A DNA stretch of 64,000 nucleotides, from positions 17,768 to 81,767 of the forward strand of contig KN832563.1 of NCBI GenBank assembly GCA_000827205.1. Reading direction: 5' to 3'. This DNA is from Plicaturopsis crispa FD-325 SS-3. Taxonomy: Eukaryota; Basidiomycota; Agaricomycetes; Amylocorticiales; Amylocorticiaceae. Made by a program: the position numbers and the translations under genes. The notes beneath the pieces were generated by a model. That model searched no databases and had not been told where the DNA came from. It worked only from the letters and a program-made list of their open reading frames with translations. Below, in pieces: positions 11,527-22,812 of this stretch (its first letter is position 1; each line of letters begins with the position of its first letter).

Positions 11527-12300
11527 CTGGGGTAGATCACTGTTGAGTGCGGGTATGATGCGAAGAGTTTTTCGCGGAAAGGTGATCCAGATACTTAGAT
11601 GGGAGAAGGTGGAGGAATGTGGCCAGGTTATCGTGCGGGGACGATGTTATACTAGCGTTGGTGTCTCAGACAGCCTCCTCCCGAGCTAATGTATGTTTTG
11701 ATTAGGCCCAACGGTCACCACCTCCCGCACTGACAGACCTTGGACAGACCAGTGTTGTATCGGGCCCAAATGCAACGATCGCCCCCAGCTCTAGGCATGA
11801 TTCTGATAGCTTGTATGCGGACCACTGACAATACGCGTCCATGTAGAACGTGTGCATAAGTGTCCATTTGGCGGGCAGTGTTTAGAGGCCTTACGGAGTG
11901 ACTTGCCTTCACCAATCCCCATGAATCACGTCGGTCTTGAGCTGTCTCAGTGAGAGTCAAACATAAGTCATGACGCCGCCGTAGCCGCATGCGAATGCGA
12001 TCCTAACAGACTCGTATATTTCTCAAGCCTTGTCACATAGAGTCTGTCAGCGTCATGTAGTTGAACAGTATCAATGACGGCTTTACTCACAATTGTCACT
12101 GTATGATACACCATTGGTTACACCACGATGAGGAGGAGCACAGCACACGAGGCTCGCGTGCACGGTGTCTATAGGTATTTTTACCCTGCCGTGGCTGTAT
12201 CGCCATCATCTATGCGGGGGCGACTGACGAGCACAAAACAACTCGCCATACTTTTCTATCCACAACACACGCTCTTTTCTCTCTCAGTCCTGTCTGATTC
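11527..12300. other. Divergent intergenic region
   Basis: About 770 bp between the starts of the RhoGAP gene and the bestrophin-like gene, so it presumably holds both promoters. Pyrimidine-rich tracts (TCTTTTCTCTCTC) occur close to the + strand start. No gene or repeat seen. Confidence 0.4.
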
Positions 12301-15300
12301 ATGTCCTCTCGTTTGATACCCCCCCTCGAATCCAACCATTCCACTCACCACCACCATGGCCGCCCGCACCACACCTCGACACGGCCTCTCCTTCCAGCGT
12401 CGTTCTCTCGCCGCTACCGGCAGACATCTCCTGAATACGATCGGCTCGGAATACGCGCCTATCCTACAGGCTCAGACGTCGACACCGCTAGCAGTTCGCA
12501 ACTAGCACTGCCGCTTGGGATACGCCCACCGCGGGCTTTTCTCGCATGGGCATTCGGGAGAGGCACAGTCGTGAGTTTTTCATTTCGTGGCGAGCTGGCG
12601 AAATTGTTGGTCAGCGCTGCCTGAGGTTCAGACGATGTCGTCGGCTTCGAGTATCGAGTGTTTCGTGGTCACCGTATTGTCCGATGGGGCTGGTCGCGAG
12701 TACAGCGCGATTACTTGAACGCGTTCGATTACCGTCGCAAGGCATGGCGCCCTTCTTTGACGACCAGTGTACCCGTCTTCCAAGAAATACTCCTTGGCAT
12801 CGAGATGTCCTGCCAATTTCAATGTCATTTTTGCTTCCGTGACGATCTAGGCATTCATTTACGGATTGGGGTTTCGGTTTACCGTGTTGACCATGGACCC
12901 GCATCGAGTGTACTTGCACTCGTCAGTACGGCGTCCGTATATCTTTCTCGTAAATTTTTGCCTTATCGTTTTAGTAGTCGTTTTCGACCGCATGATAGCA
13001 TCGTCGTCATTTTCATTGTCAATGCTTACAGCCTCCCTCTTTTTGAAAACAGGTCTGGCGCATATGGCCCGCCGTACTCCTGCACACTACGTTTGCTGCA
13101 GGTGAGTCACTTGACGATTAGATGGGAGACACGTTCACGCTCTCTCCATATCTCATGCTAATGTGCCCTTGTTTAGTGGTCGTAAGCCTGTCTCTCACGA
13201 CGAACTTTGACTTGCGCATCCAGCCAGTACTACTCACTGTACTCGGTGCGTTCTCCGTGCACCTTGAGCGGCTCTTCACGCCGAACTGCTACTTACCTAT
13301 GCCGATTCAGGTGTGGTCATCGGTTTCGTGATTTCCTACCGCGCGTCGTCTGGGTGCGTATCTCCCCGCTTGCATTCCGTTCGAGGACAAGGAAACCCAA
13401 TGCTCATCTACCGGCATGGTACAGATACGACCGTTACTGGATGGGCCGTTCGTCTTGGTCCGATGTCGTGCGCAATGTGCGTACATTCGCGCGACTCGCG
13501 TGGATGCATGTCCCGCCACGTCTCGAGAGCCAGCATCCAGGTGAGTCTTTCCTTTCGAATTTCTGTGCTCAAAAGATGGCCGACCCTTTCTATCATTTTT
13601 GAAAGAAAATATGACGACAGAAGAACGCGAACGAGAAGCAATCAAAGTCATGGCGGAAAAAAGAATTGCCCTGGATTTGCTCGAAGGGTGAGGAGGTCCT
13701 CATCGCTGATGTCCTTTTTACTAATGTTCGTTCCCAGATTTGTTGTAGCCTTAAAACACCATCTCCGTAGTACGCATCATTTGTACTTTCCCAGACGCTT
13801 TGACGCGATACTGAGATTCTCTTGACTAGGCGAGATGGGCATATATTATGAGGATTTATACCATCTCATCAAACCACTACACCACGTACGTCCTTACCTC
13901 GTTGCTCTCGTCGCGCATCGAACACCGACCTTCCATTGCCATAAATAGCACGGAAAATACCACCATCACATGTCAGGAGACGGGGAGGTCGAATGCGACG
14001 GCTCCAGCGATAGCGGCAGCGACCACGAGGGTGAAGACGAGGGTCTAGATTTTGGGTCTCCGGAGACCGTGCACGCGCCGCTACCGAGCATGCACGTCAA
14101 CGAGGAGCAAGTTCAGACAAACAACACCGGCTCATCCTCGAACACCGGAACTAACAACACTGTATCCACGAGCGTCAATCGCGGCTCGTCCGATATCGAC
14201 ACCGATACTGACACTAACACCAGCAACATATTCACCAACAATGCGACTTCTGGATCATACGCGTTCCCGGACCCCATTATACCACCTATCAACGCGTACG
14301 GAACCTTCACCCCACCCACTCGTTCGAGGATTTCTCTTCTCCATCCCTCTTCCTCGTCGTCGTCTCTCCGAGACTCTCCACATGCAGCACCCGCGACTAC
14401 CTCACGCCTCGGCGAGCCTACATCCGGCACGTCCACGCGGGCATCCTCCCACTCGAGCGACGCACGTAGACCCCTGCTTCCCTCCAGCTTCCCCCTCGCC
14501 AACACGCTCCGCAACCGCGTCGCACGCGATCTCATTCCCTTTGCAAGCGCCTTCAGCGCCACCGCCGACGCGTTCCGCCGTCTCTTCGGCATGGCACGGG
14601 TTGAGAGCGATGCTGACGACGTCGAAGCTGCTCCGGCCATTGCGAATGGCGCACTCGGTGAGACGGGCAGGCAGAAAGGGAAAGGCCGAAGCAAAAGCAA
14701 AAGCAAGGAAACGGCGGCTGGGAAATCGAAATGGCTGTCGGCGCTGGCGACGGCGAAGCTCTCGCACGCCAAACACCGGCCGACCATCGCCGGCGGTGGG
14801 GAGAACATGCCACTTGAGATTCTGCGCTCGCTGAGCGAATGGCTGAGCGTGCTCGAGGACCGGGGGACTGCTGGTTCGTAACTTCCTGCCAATTTTTTCG
14901 CTTTCTGTGTTTGTGCTAACGAACGGACGCCCGATCAGGTGCTGCCTTGGGCGGCATGTTCGGTTGTATCCAGAATCTCGAGGATAATCTTTCGACGCTG
15001 GAGCGTATTCTGACCACTCCACTACCTCTGTATGTCCCGTCGTTTCTGCTCATTGATCCTATACCCTGATCGTGCCTGCACAACAGTGTTTATTCTGTGC
15101 ACATTCGGCAGTACGTGAATGACTATTCTAAGGGATAACATCAGATTTTAAACTCACATCCTACAGCACGGTCTGGATATACCTCTTCTTCCTGCCTTTC
15201 CAGCTCATCGAGCAGTTCGACTGGTATGCGATCCCCGGCGTTGGTATTGCCGCGTTCATCTACCTCGGATTCCTCGCCGCGGGTGAGGAGATCGAGCAGC

Positions 15301-15647
15301 CATTCGGTTATGACGAGGTGCGTTTATGGCATTTTCTCTCTGGCGCCGCTAATGGAAATGTCGCGCAGAACGACCTGGACCTCGACATGTTCGTGCGCGA
15401 AATCGTGCACACCGACATCGAGGTGCTCAAGCGGACGCCATGCCGGAACGCATGGCTCCCGATGAAGCATGCCCACGGGCGGGTCTGGGTGCCGGAGACA
15501 GTCGACACCCAGAAGCCTGGTGAAGCGCATGGAGGGGACGGCGAATCCCACGGCCGCTTGTCGATTGCGGACGTCGTGCACCACCAGTCTGCGCACGGGG
15601 GGCGGAGGGCGCCTGGCGCGGAGAGCGCATTTGGCGTGCTGCTCTGA
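12301..15647 (+). CDS. Bestrophin-family (UPF0187) anion channel-like membrane protein
   Basis: Thirteen exons sum to 727 aa with every junction in phase (12301-12570, 13053-13101, 13177-13245, 13311-13353, 13425-13540, 13606-13687, 13738-13766, 13830-13885, 13949-14873, 14939-15029, 15087-15110, 15167-15317, 15369-15647). Family hallmarks are AFGRGTVVWRIWPAVLLHTT, GVVIGFVISYRASSGYDRYW (about 130-150), KRIALDLLEGFVVALKHHLR, and a C-terminal membrane segment IYLFFLPFQLIEQFDWYAIP followed by EEIEQPFGYDENDLDLD, equivalent to the acidic Ca2+-clasp end of bestrophins. Between the two halves lies a ~270 aa Ser/Thr/Asp-rich low-complexity insert ending in Lys-rich GKGRSKSKSKE. Intron 1 is 482 bp, eight times the others. 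The start ATG at 12301 is the first in frame; translation could begin differently if an upstream exon exists. Confidence 0.85.
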
Positions 15648-16555
15648 TGTGGTGACGTATATGTACAGTGGTCGAAGCAGTGTAGTGCCCCCAATCGACT
15701 ACATGAAAACGCGCCCATTATGGCGCTGTAAGTTCTGTGCCTAATTAACGGACGAATTTTATGCGCTCGGTGTCAGGACTTGAGTAACACAGTGACGTTG
15801 CTAGTTCTCCATATCGATCGTTGTCAACCCGTGGTCAAGGTGAGTCATTATCCCTCTCTCTCTCTCATGCGCCTTCTGTTAACTTCACAACGCCAGGTCA
15901 CGACCAGGTATTCCTCCAAATCTGCGCCGTTTGACATCTTTGGCACGTCGCGCGTCCTTCACCACAGCCGATGCCAACGCTGTGCAACTCGACGTGTTGG
16001 TGCTCTGCGAACTAGTGATCGTTGATGGTAGCCGATGTCTCAATTCTTTCTGCGCTAAGCGGCTGTCAGCGCTGTATCTCAGTGCATTCCCTTCTTCGAT
16101 GATGCTCATGCTCGACAACGCAGCCTCAAAGACACGACACCAGTATATCTCTCGCTCGAGCTCTCAGCGTGAGCTCGAAGTCCTCAGTGCGACGTGAGCT
16201 GTGATTGTGAGCGGTGCAGTGAGTTTTCACCGCCAAGTTTTACAGAGCCTTTGGACCGTCACACTTGCTGCAGGAAAGCTATCATGTACGCAAGGCATTT
16301 TCTTTGGGTGCACACGTGTGATTATGGCTAACCGCCCTTCCATCGCACTCGACATTCCGCGTCGAAAGCAGCAGTCCTGTTTCGTGTGGGATTGGACTCC
16401 CACAACGGGGTAGTTCACCCTCAACCAGTAATCATTGCATCATAGCAAGCTTGCTGACTGAGACCGGTCAGTCTTACCAAGCTCTCCTCCACCTCTCACT
16501 TTCATCGCCCTTCAACACCCCTCTCTAAGCAGCGTTTGTCGACTAATAGCAGACC
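15648..16555. other. Intergenic spacer
   Basis: Roughly 900 bp between the bestrophin-like gene and the MDR oxidoreductase. Pyrimidine tracts (TCTCTCTCTCATG near 15855) and an unremarkable promoter-like CT-rich leader before 16556 are present. No gene recognised. Confidence 0.4.
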
Positions 16556-17826
16556 ATGAAGGCCGTCAAAATCCAGCCAGGAAAGACCGTCGCAGTGGAA
16601 GAGGTACCGATACCCGCCCTTCTTGACTCGCAGATCCTTGTCAAAGTCGCCGCCGTTGCGATAAATCCCACTGATTGGTATGTCTTATCAACCCATGCCA
16701 TCGATGCTCATAGATTGATGAGATGCTCATAGGAAACATGTTGAATTCGTAAATATATGCTCTGTTTTTATTTCTTGAACGCTCACCAATTATTGCACAG
16801 GGTCCCGGTGGTGGCCCCGGATCCACAGTCGGCTGCGACCTCGCGGGTGCCGTCGAGAAAGCAGGGCCGGATTCGCGACTCAAACCTGGAGACCGTATCG
16901 CTGCGATGGTACACGGCTCCGCCAAGCTCGACCCGACGTCTGGCGCTTTCGCAGAGTACGCCGCGGTCGAGGAGCAGAGCGCAGTGAAACTCCCCGCCAA
17001 CGTAACATTCGAGGACGCTGCAGGTCTTGGTATCGCACTTGCCACGACGGGCCTCGCCCTGTACCATGAGCTCGGCATCCCGTTGTCATTCGAGCCGACC
17101 AAGAACGGCGAACCCGTGTGTAGCGCGTTACCCCTCTTGTCTCGTTCATTAGGGCTCACATACGGGAGTTGATAGATCCTCGTATATGGCGGCGCAACGT
17201 CCGTCTCGCAGGCGCTCATTCAACTCGCTAAAGCTGCGGGGCTGACCGTGATCACGACCGCGAGCGAGAAGAACCGCGAGTACCTCACAAAACTCGGTGC
17301 GGACTATGTCATCGACTACCACGATGCGGACAAGTGCGTCGCGGACATCAAGGCCGCACTCAACGGCCGTGAGCTCAAGGTATGCATGCATTTCTCGCAT
17401 AGACCTCTGCGACACCGTTTGACGGTGAGATTTGGGTAGCTTGCACACGATGGCATCTCGGAGGGCGGATCGTTCCCCATCGTTTTCGCCAGCGTCACCC
17501 CCAGTCCCGAGACCAAGGTCACGCTGGTTCTCAGTCTTCCCAAGACCGTCACCGTGCCCGCCGGTATAACAGTGACTAGTGTGCTCTCGTACTTCGTCAT
17601 GGGACGCGAGTGCGAGTTCGGCGGGAAGCGTTTCCCTGCGAACAAGGAGCTGGCGAAATTCAACGCGGAGTTCTTCTTGTTCGCGGAAAAGGCGCTCGAG
17701 AAGGGTATAATCAAGACGCAGGAGGTAAAGAGACTGCCGGGCGGGCTTGATGGTGTCAAAGATGCGCTAGCGTTGCTGAAGAGGGAGGGAGGTGGCAGGG
17801 CAAAGCTCGTGCTCACGGTTGCGTAA
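16556..17826 (+). CDS. Quinone-oxidoreductase-like MDR dehydrogenase/enoyl reductase
   Basis: Medium-chain dehydrogenase/reductase of the zinc-free quinone reductase/trans-enoyl reductase type, expected to use NADPH in the cytosol; the substrate cannot be told. Five exons (16556-16677, 16733-16748, 16801-17115, 17176-17379, 17440-17826) give 347 aa. The N-terminal GroES-like fold holds VAAVAINPTDWKHVEF and GSTVGCDLAGAVEKAG; the cofactor motif is YGGATSVSQALIQLAKAAG (about 150-170); the C-terminus has GLDGVKDALALLK. Exon 2 is a 16 nt micro-exon, supported because the reading WKHVEF bridges it exactly as in relatives. The catalytic zinc ligands of alcohol dehydrogenases are absent. No biosynthetic cluster surrounds it, so a general detoxification role is as likely as a metabolite pathway. 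Confidence 0.88.
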
Positions 17827-18141
17827 GTCAGACGCAAGTGTTCGCTCTTGGCTGTTCAAGCCAGGTTCATGCATCTGTAAAGTCGTTGTATATACGAGCA
17901 GTGGCAGCTGTATAGGTACACGAAAGAATGGCATTGGTGGAACGTCTTGCCACTGTGCATTGGAGGTCCGGCCTTTTAATACTAATATACGTATCGAGCT
18001 CGCAGCAATACTGTACCACATTCTGAGCCAAGGAATTTGCAATGTCGATCAAGGCTCTCAGCCACTCCTGCTACACTTGAGATATGGGGACTCAGCTGTA
18101 TCAGCACTCGAAACAATGCATCGATATCATATCACATATGG

Positions 18142-19993
18142 TCAACCTGGTCCCTTGAAACCGCTGAGAAGGCTCTTAACCAAGGCGTCAGCAGTGTCAA
18201 TCAAGGATATAAGTAACTCAACCTCGTTCTCGTCGTGCGGGACCAGAGTCCTAATTGCCATCAAAGTCCCGCAGCTTGCCTCCGCGCGCCTCAGCATATC
18301 CTGCCAGTCATACTCCGCTGCGCTCTCCTCTGTTGGGGGCCGGTAATTGCATACACCCCTCAGGTGGCACGCGCTGGGCACGACTGTGTGGTCTATCTCT
18401 AGGAAGAGCGCGGTGGGGGAGATGCCGGAGTCTATCGCACCCAAGACAATGCCGGGTATGTGGCGGTATGCCATGTCGTCGGTGAGGTACTGGATAAAGC
18501 TCTCGTCGAGCTTGTCGCGTGGCACTCGGGAGCCCTCTGCAGATCCGGCGTAAGATCACTAGCGGGCACGGAGAGGAAGGATACGCACCTGAAAACATCT
18601 TGCGTGCCTCTTTGCATGCACGCTTGTGCAGTGGCCAAGCGAGACGCTGGCATTCCTTCGAGCAGTACAAGGGGCCCAGGCATCCCGAGCATCGTTTCAT
18701 CGTTTCATCGTCGTATTTTGAGCACTGTCATGTATGTCAGAGATTGGGCACGGCAGAGGGAAGTGTGCAGCGCACCTGTGTACGGCTACATGTCTGGAGC
18801 GCAGTGCGCCCGCCCTCCTTATCCCACGCATCGAGCAGACACAGCCGCTCCTCAGCGAGCTCCTCAAAAAACCTCCACGCTTTCCACAGAGGTCCGGTAG
18901 ATGCTTCCGTCGCAAGACCCAATTTTTTAGCTTGGCGAATGGATTTGCGCAGAGCGCGAAGGACCGAGCGGAAGATGAGATATTTGGGCAGCAATTCGGT
19001 CAGAAACCTGTTCATAATCTCGACGAGATTGCCGTGATCCGGACCACCGATCCACGCACCGGAGCGCAGCATCGCAGTGAGGAGGCCAGAGTCCAGGGCC
19101 TGCACGGCCCACGCAGACCCGTTAGTCGAATAGAAGCCATTGATGATGCTTTCGTAGCATAACACAATCGTGTCTGCTGGCAGCCCGTCCATGGCGCGTG
19201 CGTTGCTCCACGACAGTACTTGTATCGTCTCGGGGATAGAACCGCCGTTGATGAACGCGAGATGGAGAGGCCGGCACGATACGCAGGAGAGTGAGTGTAT
19301 AAGCGAGAGGTACACGCCGACGTCCTCTAGCACCCCGGCCGCCATCGCCGCGCGCAGGCGTGTTAATGCAGTAGTTGCAATCAGCGTCGCGTCGCCCCCG
19401 GCGCCATCAAGGACCTCGTGGGTAGGAGGATATGCGACCTCTTCTGCGTCCCGGTCGAGCAGCATTTCCAGCGTGACCGCAAAAACCCTAGTATGGTACG
19501 CGAACTCCGGCGATCTGTCCAGAAGCCATTGCTTTGTGACTAGCACCAAAAGTCCGGGCATGCTTCTGACAACATTGCGCAGCGCCATGCACTCGCTCAA
19601 GGCCCCCAGCGTGAACGTGATAGCAATGACAGCGGCATAACGGCCATCTTCGCCATAGGTTTCTTTAACGATGCATTTGTCATGCTCGAACTGCATCCAC
19701 TTCCAGATGTTCGGCCAGCCATCCGGCGCGAGGATACGCTTGACGAGCGCGGGGGAGCCAGGCCTGATCTGCTCGGACCCACATGCAGCGAGCACACGCA
19801 ATGCAGCATTCGTGAGTTTGACCTGCCGGCGCTCAGCTGGAGACGGCCGTGCAGACGTTGGTATCCTGGCGGGGTCGAAGTAGCGGAAGATGGGAGCGAT
19901 GGTAGCGGGCGTTACCTCGCCAGGAGCCGCTCTCTCGACGCGTCTCGCGAGATTTTCCAGGAGCGCCATTCGGGTGTCGTAGTTGGTAGCCAT
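18142..19993 (-). CDS. MYND-type zinc finger protein (expanded family, intact copy)
   Basis: Three exons (19993-18776, 18724-18589, 18536-18142) give 582 aa. The first ~400 residues are a mostly helical, repeat-like region without a family I can name. The MYND finger is split over the first intron: CSRTQ|CSKYDDETMKRCSGC, then YCSKECQRLAWPLHKRAC; its first knuckle is C-x4-C rather than the usual C-x2-C. The last ~130 residues (GSRVPRDKLDESFIQYLTDD onward) are shared with the other two copies here. MYND fingers generally bind proline-rich partner proteins; no enzymatic domain such as SET is present. Such genes are numerous in agaricomycetes and mostly uncharacterised, so function is unknown. 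It is in the same orientation as the 51.6-53.5 kb copy. Confidence 0.85.
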
Positions 19994-20587
19994 ATTTTAG
20001 ATATTACGGGCAGTCGTGTATCATAAATATCGCCGTCTGAGCTAGATTATAGGCAGCCATGCAAGTAAGAAAAGATCATATGCGAGGAGCGTTGAACATG
20101 GCAGGGGGAACCAGGAAATTTGTTCGGTGCGCCACGCGCATCGCGGATTCTCTCGGCCTGGTCCCGGTGAAGTTGCAGTAAAGTATCAGGGCACGCTCAA
20201 CCTCACGAGCTCGGAGATTGTTGTCTCTACTAGTCTTACCGTATGGATCCAGTGTACGAGAATCACGCGAGAGAAATATACACGGGGAAGTCTGCGTCCC
20301 ATAGCGAGTCTTAGTCTGCGGCGTACAGGACACTCTTGTAGTATACTACATGTCCATTGTCTTGTCGTGTCTACCTACAGCAGGAACAACAAAGGATTTG
20401 AGCCGTAGCGCCGGCCCAAAAACACATGTAGGTTATGGTATGTCAATCAGTACTGGTAACGATAGATGAGTACGCGATATCTGAGAAAGACGCGTTATTG
20501 GTACAAAAATTCAGTGACGGTTTGACGGAGAGAAGACAAGTCTGAATGCGCGGCCGTACGAGGTCATGGTGGTAGCCCCAATCGCAC
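19994..20587. other. Intergenic spacer
   Basis: Holds the MYND gene's promoter side and the 3' side of the small membrane protein gene. No supported feature. Confidence 0.4.
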
Positions 20588-21061
20588 CTAAGCCTGCACC
20601 GGCGTGGTGGCACCCTCCTCACCCCCACGGCGCAGCAGCGGCTCCTTAACATCATCACCACCCGAGCCCCTCGGCGTCGCATACCCACCCTCGCTCCCAT
20701 GCGCATCATCGCCCTGCGTGAGCCTCACCCACCCCGTCCTCCTGTTGCGCCGCAGCTTCAAGGCCACGAGCACCACGAGCACGATTAGCACGCCCGCGCC
20801 CAGCCCGCCGAAAAACGCGCCTGCGATCTGGCCGCCCGTGGCTCGGCGGTTGTTGATGAAGCAGTGTTGGGGCTGGTAGGGGTACGACTCGATGATGCGG
20901 TCACTGCGCGTGTAGCGGTACGGCGTGGGGGTCGTCCACGGAGCCCCGATGGTCATGGTCGGCAGAGGGGGCGCGACGGTGACGGTGACCGTCTTGGGCT
21001 CTGCGGCGGTGGCGACGGGCGGCGCCTGGACAAAGACGGTGGTGGTAACAGGGGCAGCCAT
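20588..21061 (-). CDS. Small single-pass membrane protein, unknown
   Basis: A 157 aa single-exon frame. Residues 1-70 are Pro/Thr/Val-rich with KTVTVTVAPPLPTMTIG; residues about 77-107 contain GGQIAGAFFGGLGAGVLIVL, a membrane helix; then KLRRNRRTG follows as a positive stop-transfer patch, and a hydrophilic Gly/Asp tail. This layout (Thr-rich outside, one helix, basic inside) resembles fungal Mid2-like or receptor-like wall sensors, but no conserved motif proves it. An intron with acceptor near 21080 may lie in the 5' leader. It could also be an orphan gene. Confidence 0.6.
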   Translation of the reverse strand: MAAPVTTTVFVQAPPVATAAEPKTVTVTVAPPLPTMTIGAPWTTPTPYRYTRSDRIIESYPYQPQHCFINNRRATGGQIAGAFFGGLGAGVLIVLVVLVALKLRRNRRTGWVRLTQGDDAHGSEGGYATPRGSGGDDVKEPLLRRGGEEGATTPVQA

Positions 21062-21506
21062 GTCGATTTGGATTACTATTGCGGCTGGGGGAGGAAGATT
21101 ATCAAAACTGCGTGCTTGTTAGATGAGTATGAGACGTGCTGTAGACATTGGGTACTCACCTCGCAAAGTCAAGTTCGAGAGGATGAGGAGAGCGTGGATA
21201 ACGCACACTGCGTCTTATAAAGCAGCTAATGAGAAGAAGCTGTGAGGGCGTGCGTCCCCGCAGTGACTTCGGCGATCAAATGAGACATGAGCAGTCTTTG
21301 AGTTCGGTCTGTAACAGGTACACAGCACACAGCACAGGATCTGGTCCCAGGACGGCAATACGTAGCCGTCTAGCGTTCGCGGATTCTCCACGGCAGGATT
21401 TCTGCGTTTGCGTTTTGAATTTCGCGTGACTACATACTATATATAGAATGAGCCCCTGTCTCCCATGCATTCGGCTGCATCGCTGTTCCCGGTCCCAACT
21501 CCCTTT
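21062..21506. other. Spacer upstream of the small membrane protein
   Basis: Contains a likely 5' leader with splice-like sites near 21115-21160. Nothing else supported. Confidence 0.3.
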
Positions 21507-22812
21507 GTGCTCGTCGTCGACGACGACGAGCTCGACTATTGGATCATAGGTTTTGTTAGCTTACCCTAATACATGTATTGGCACATTTTCCATGTATTGA
21601 TTTCGCTTTCAAAAGCCTTAATTAATGCACTATGTACGTCGTGATGTCTGTCTAGTAAGAAATGCGAAGGGTATAACCTGATACCCGCCTCAGCACCTTC
21701 AGTCCACTCTCGTTCGGGGCCTATTGATCAATGTTTTGAGGGTATGAGAGGTCCTGTGGCTTTCTGACGGCATGAAACGTCGAAAATGCGCCCAAATGCG
21801 GAGATTGAGGGAGGAGACATTTACCATAGCAATGCATGCACTGCACAGTCTGCAAATCATCTAAAATCGTCCCTATAGACCTCCTGGAAGTGTAAAATGC
21901 GAAGCATTAAGTACCTGGCAGGTGCAGAGGGTCAAAACATCGAAATTGCGGAGGGGAGCAAAGGCAGGTACTAGAGCATTGATCTTAAGCCTTCTCCAGG
22001 TCCTGAAACGTTGAAAGAACGTGCTGTCGACGTGTAAAGAGCCTGTATGTTGAATATAACACGTCCTGTAGGTGTATACGACATGTGGAAGGTCAGAAAG
22101 GCGGACATGTCCTGATCAAAATGTGACTTGCCAGTGGGCCTAGCCTGTCCATAATCTTCATAGCGACGCAGATATGGCAGTAGCACCCTATATGTTCTAA
22201 ACGATCGCTTCGGACGAAGCATATGAGCCTGTGGGAGCAAGGGAACTTGAACAGGGATGGAAAACATCGAATGCAAAGATGTAACTGACTGCCATGCTAT
22301 CCTGTGCTCGCAAGATCCTGTAAGTATGTTCTTCATCACCTTAGTGCATGCTCCGACGCACCAAGTGAGTCTGTGATGTAGTAGATAGTGGTGAATTGGA
22401 AGGTGCGTGGACAGACATCGATTGTGTCAAGCAACGAGGACATGTCATCGAAGGAGCGGTCAAAATTGCCATGAAAAGCGAGGCTATATATTTTGAGCAG
22501 AGAGCTAGCTGTGACAAGATATTTGACGGGAATCGGTGGAGTGTAGCCGGAGCCCAGCGAGTCCGAGAGTTGAGGGCCTGAGGCGACGAGGAAAGCTGGA
22601 GGAAAGTGAGCAAGTGAAGTCGATTGGAAGTCGACGCGTCGCAGCGCGTCGCGCATATATTATGTATAGTGCATTTATTAAGCCTTTTGAAAGCAAAATG
22701 AATGCATACAAAGCATACTAATACATGTATCAATGTAGTCTACAAAAGACAACTAGGAAAGGGATGGATAATTAAGTAAATAGTCGAGCTCGTCGTTGTC
22801 GACGACGAGCAC
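21507..22812. mobile_element. 1.3 kb inverted-repeat element with palindromic tips
   Basis: The left end GTGCTCGTCGTCGAC... and right end are inverted copies over 34 bp with one mismatch; further in, AATACATGTAT, GCTTTCAAAAG and TTAATGCACTAT are also inverted between the arms, so the arms are related over roughly 150 bp. The tips themselves contain the palindrome CTCGTCGTCGACGACGAG. The interior has no convincing gene but repeats the degenerate word GAAACGTCGAAAATGCG at about 21774, 21937, 22003 and 22258. I could not find a target duplication (left flank CCCTTT, right flank GATGTC), so class is undecided: a MITE, foldback element or solo derivative. Confidence 0.6.
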
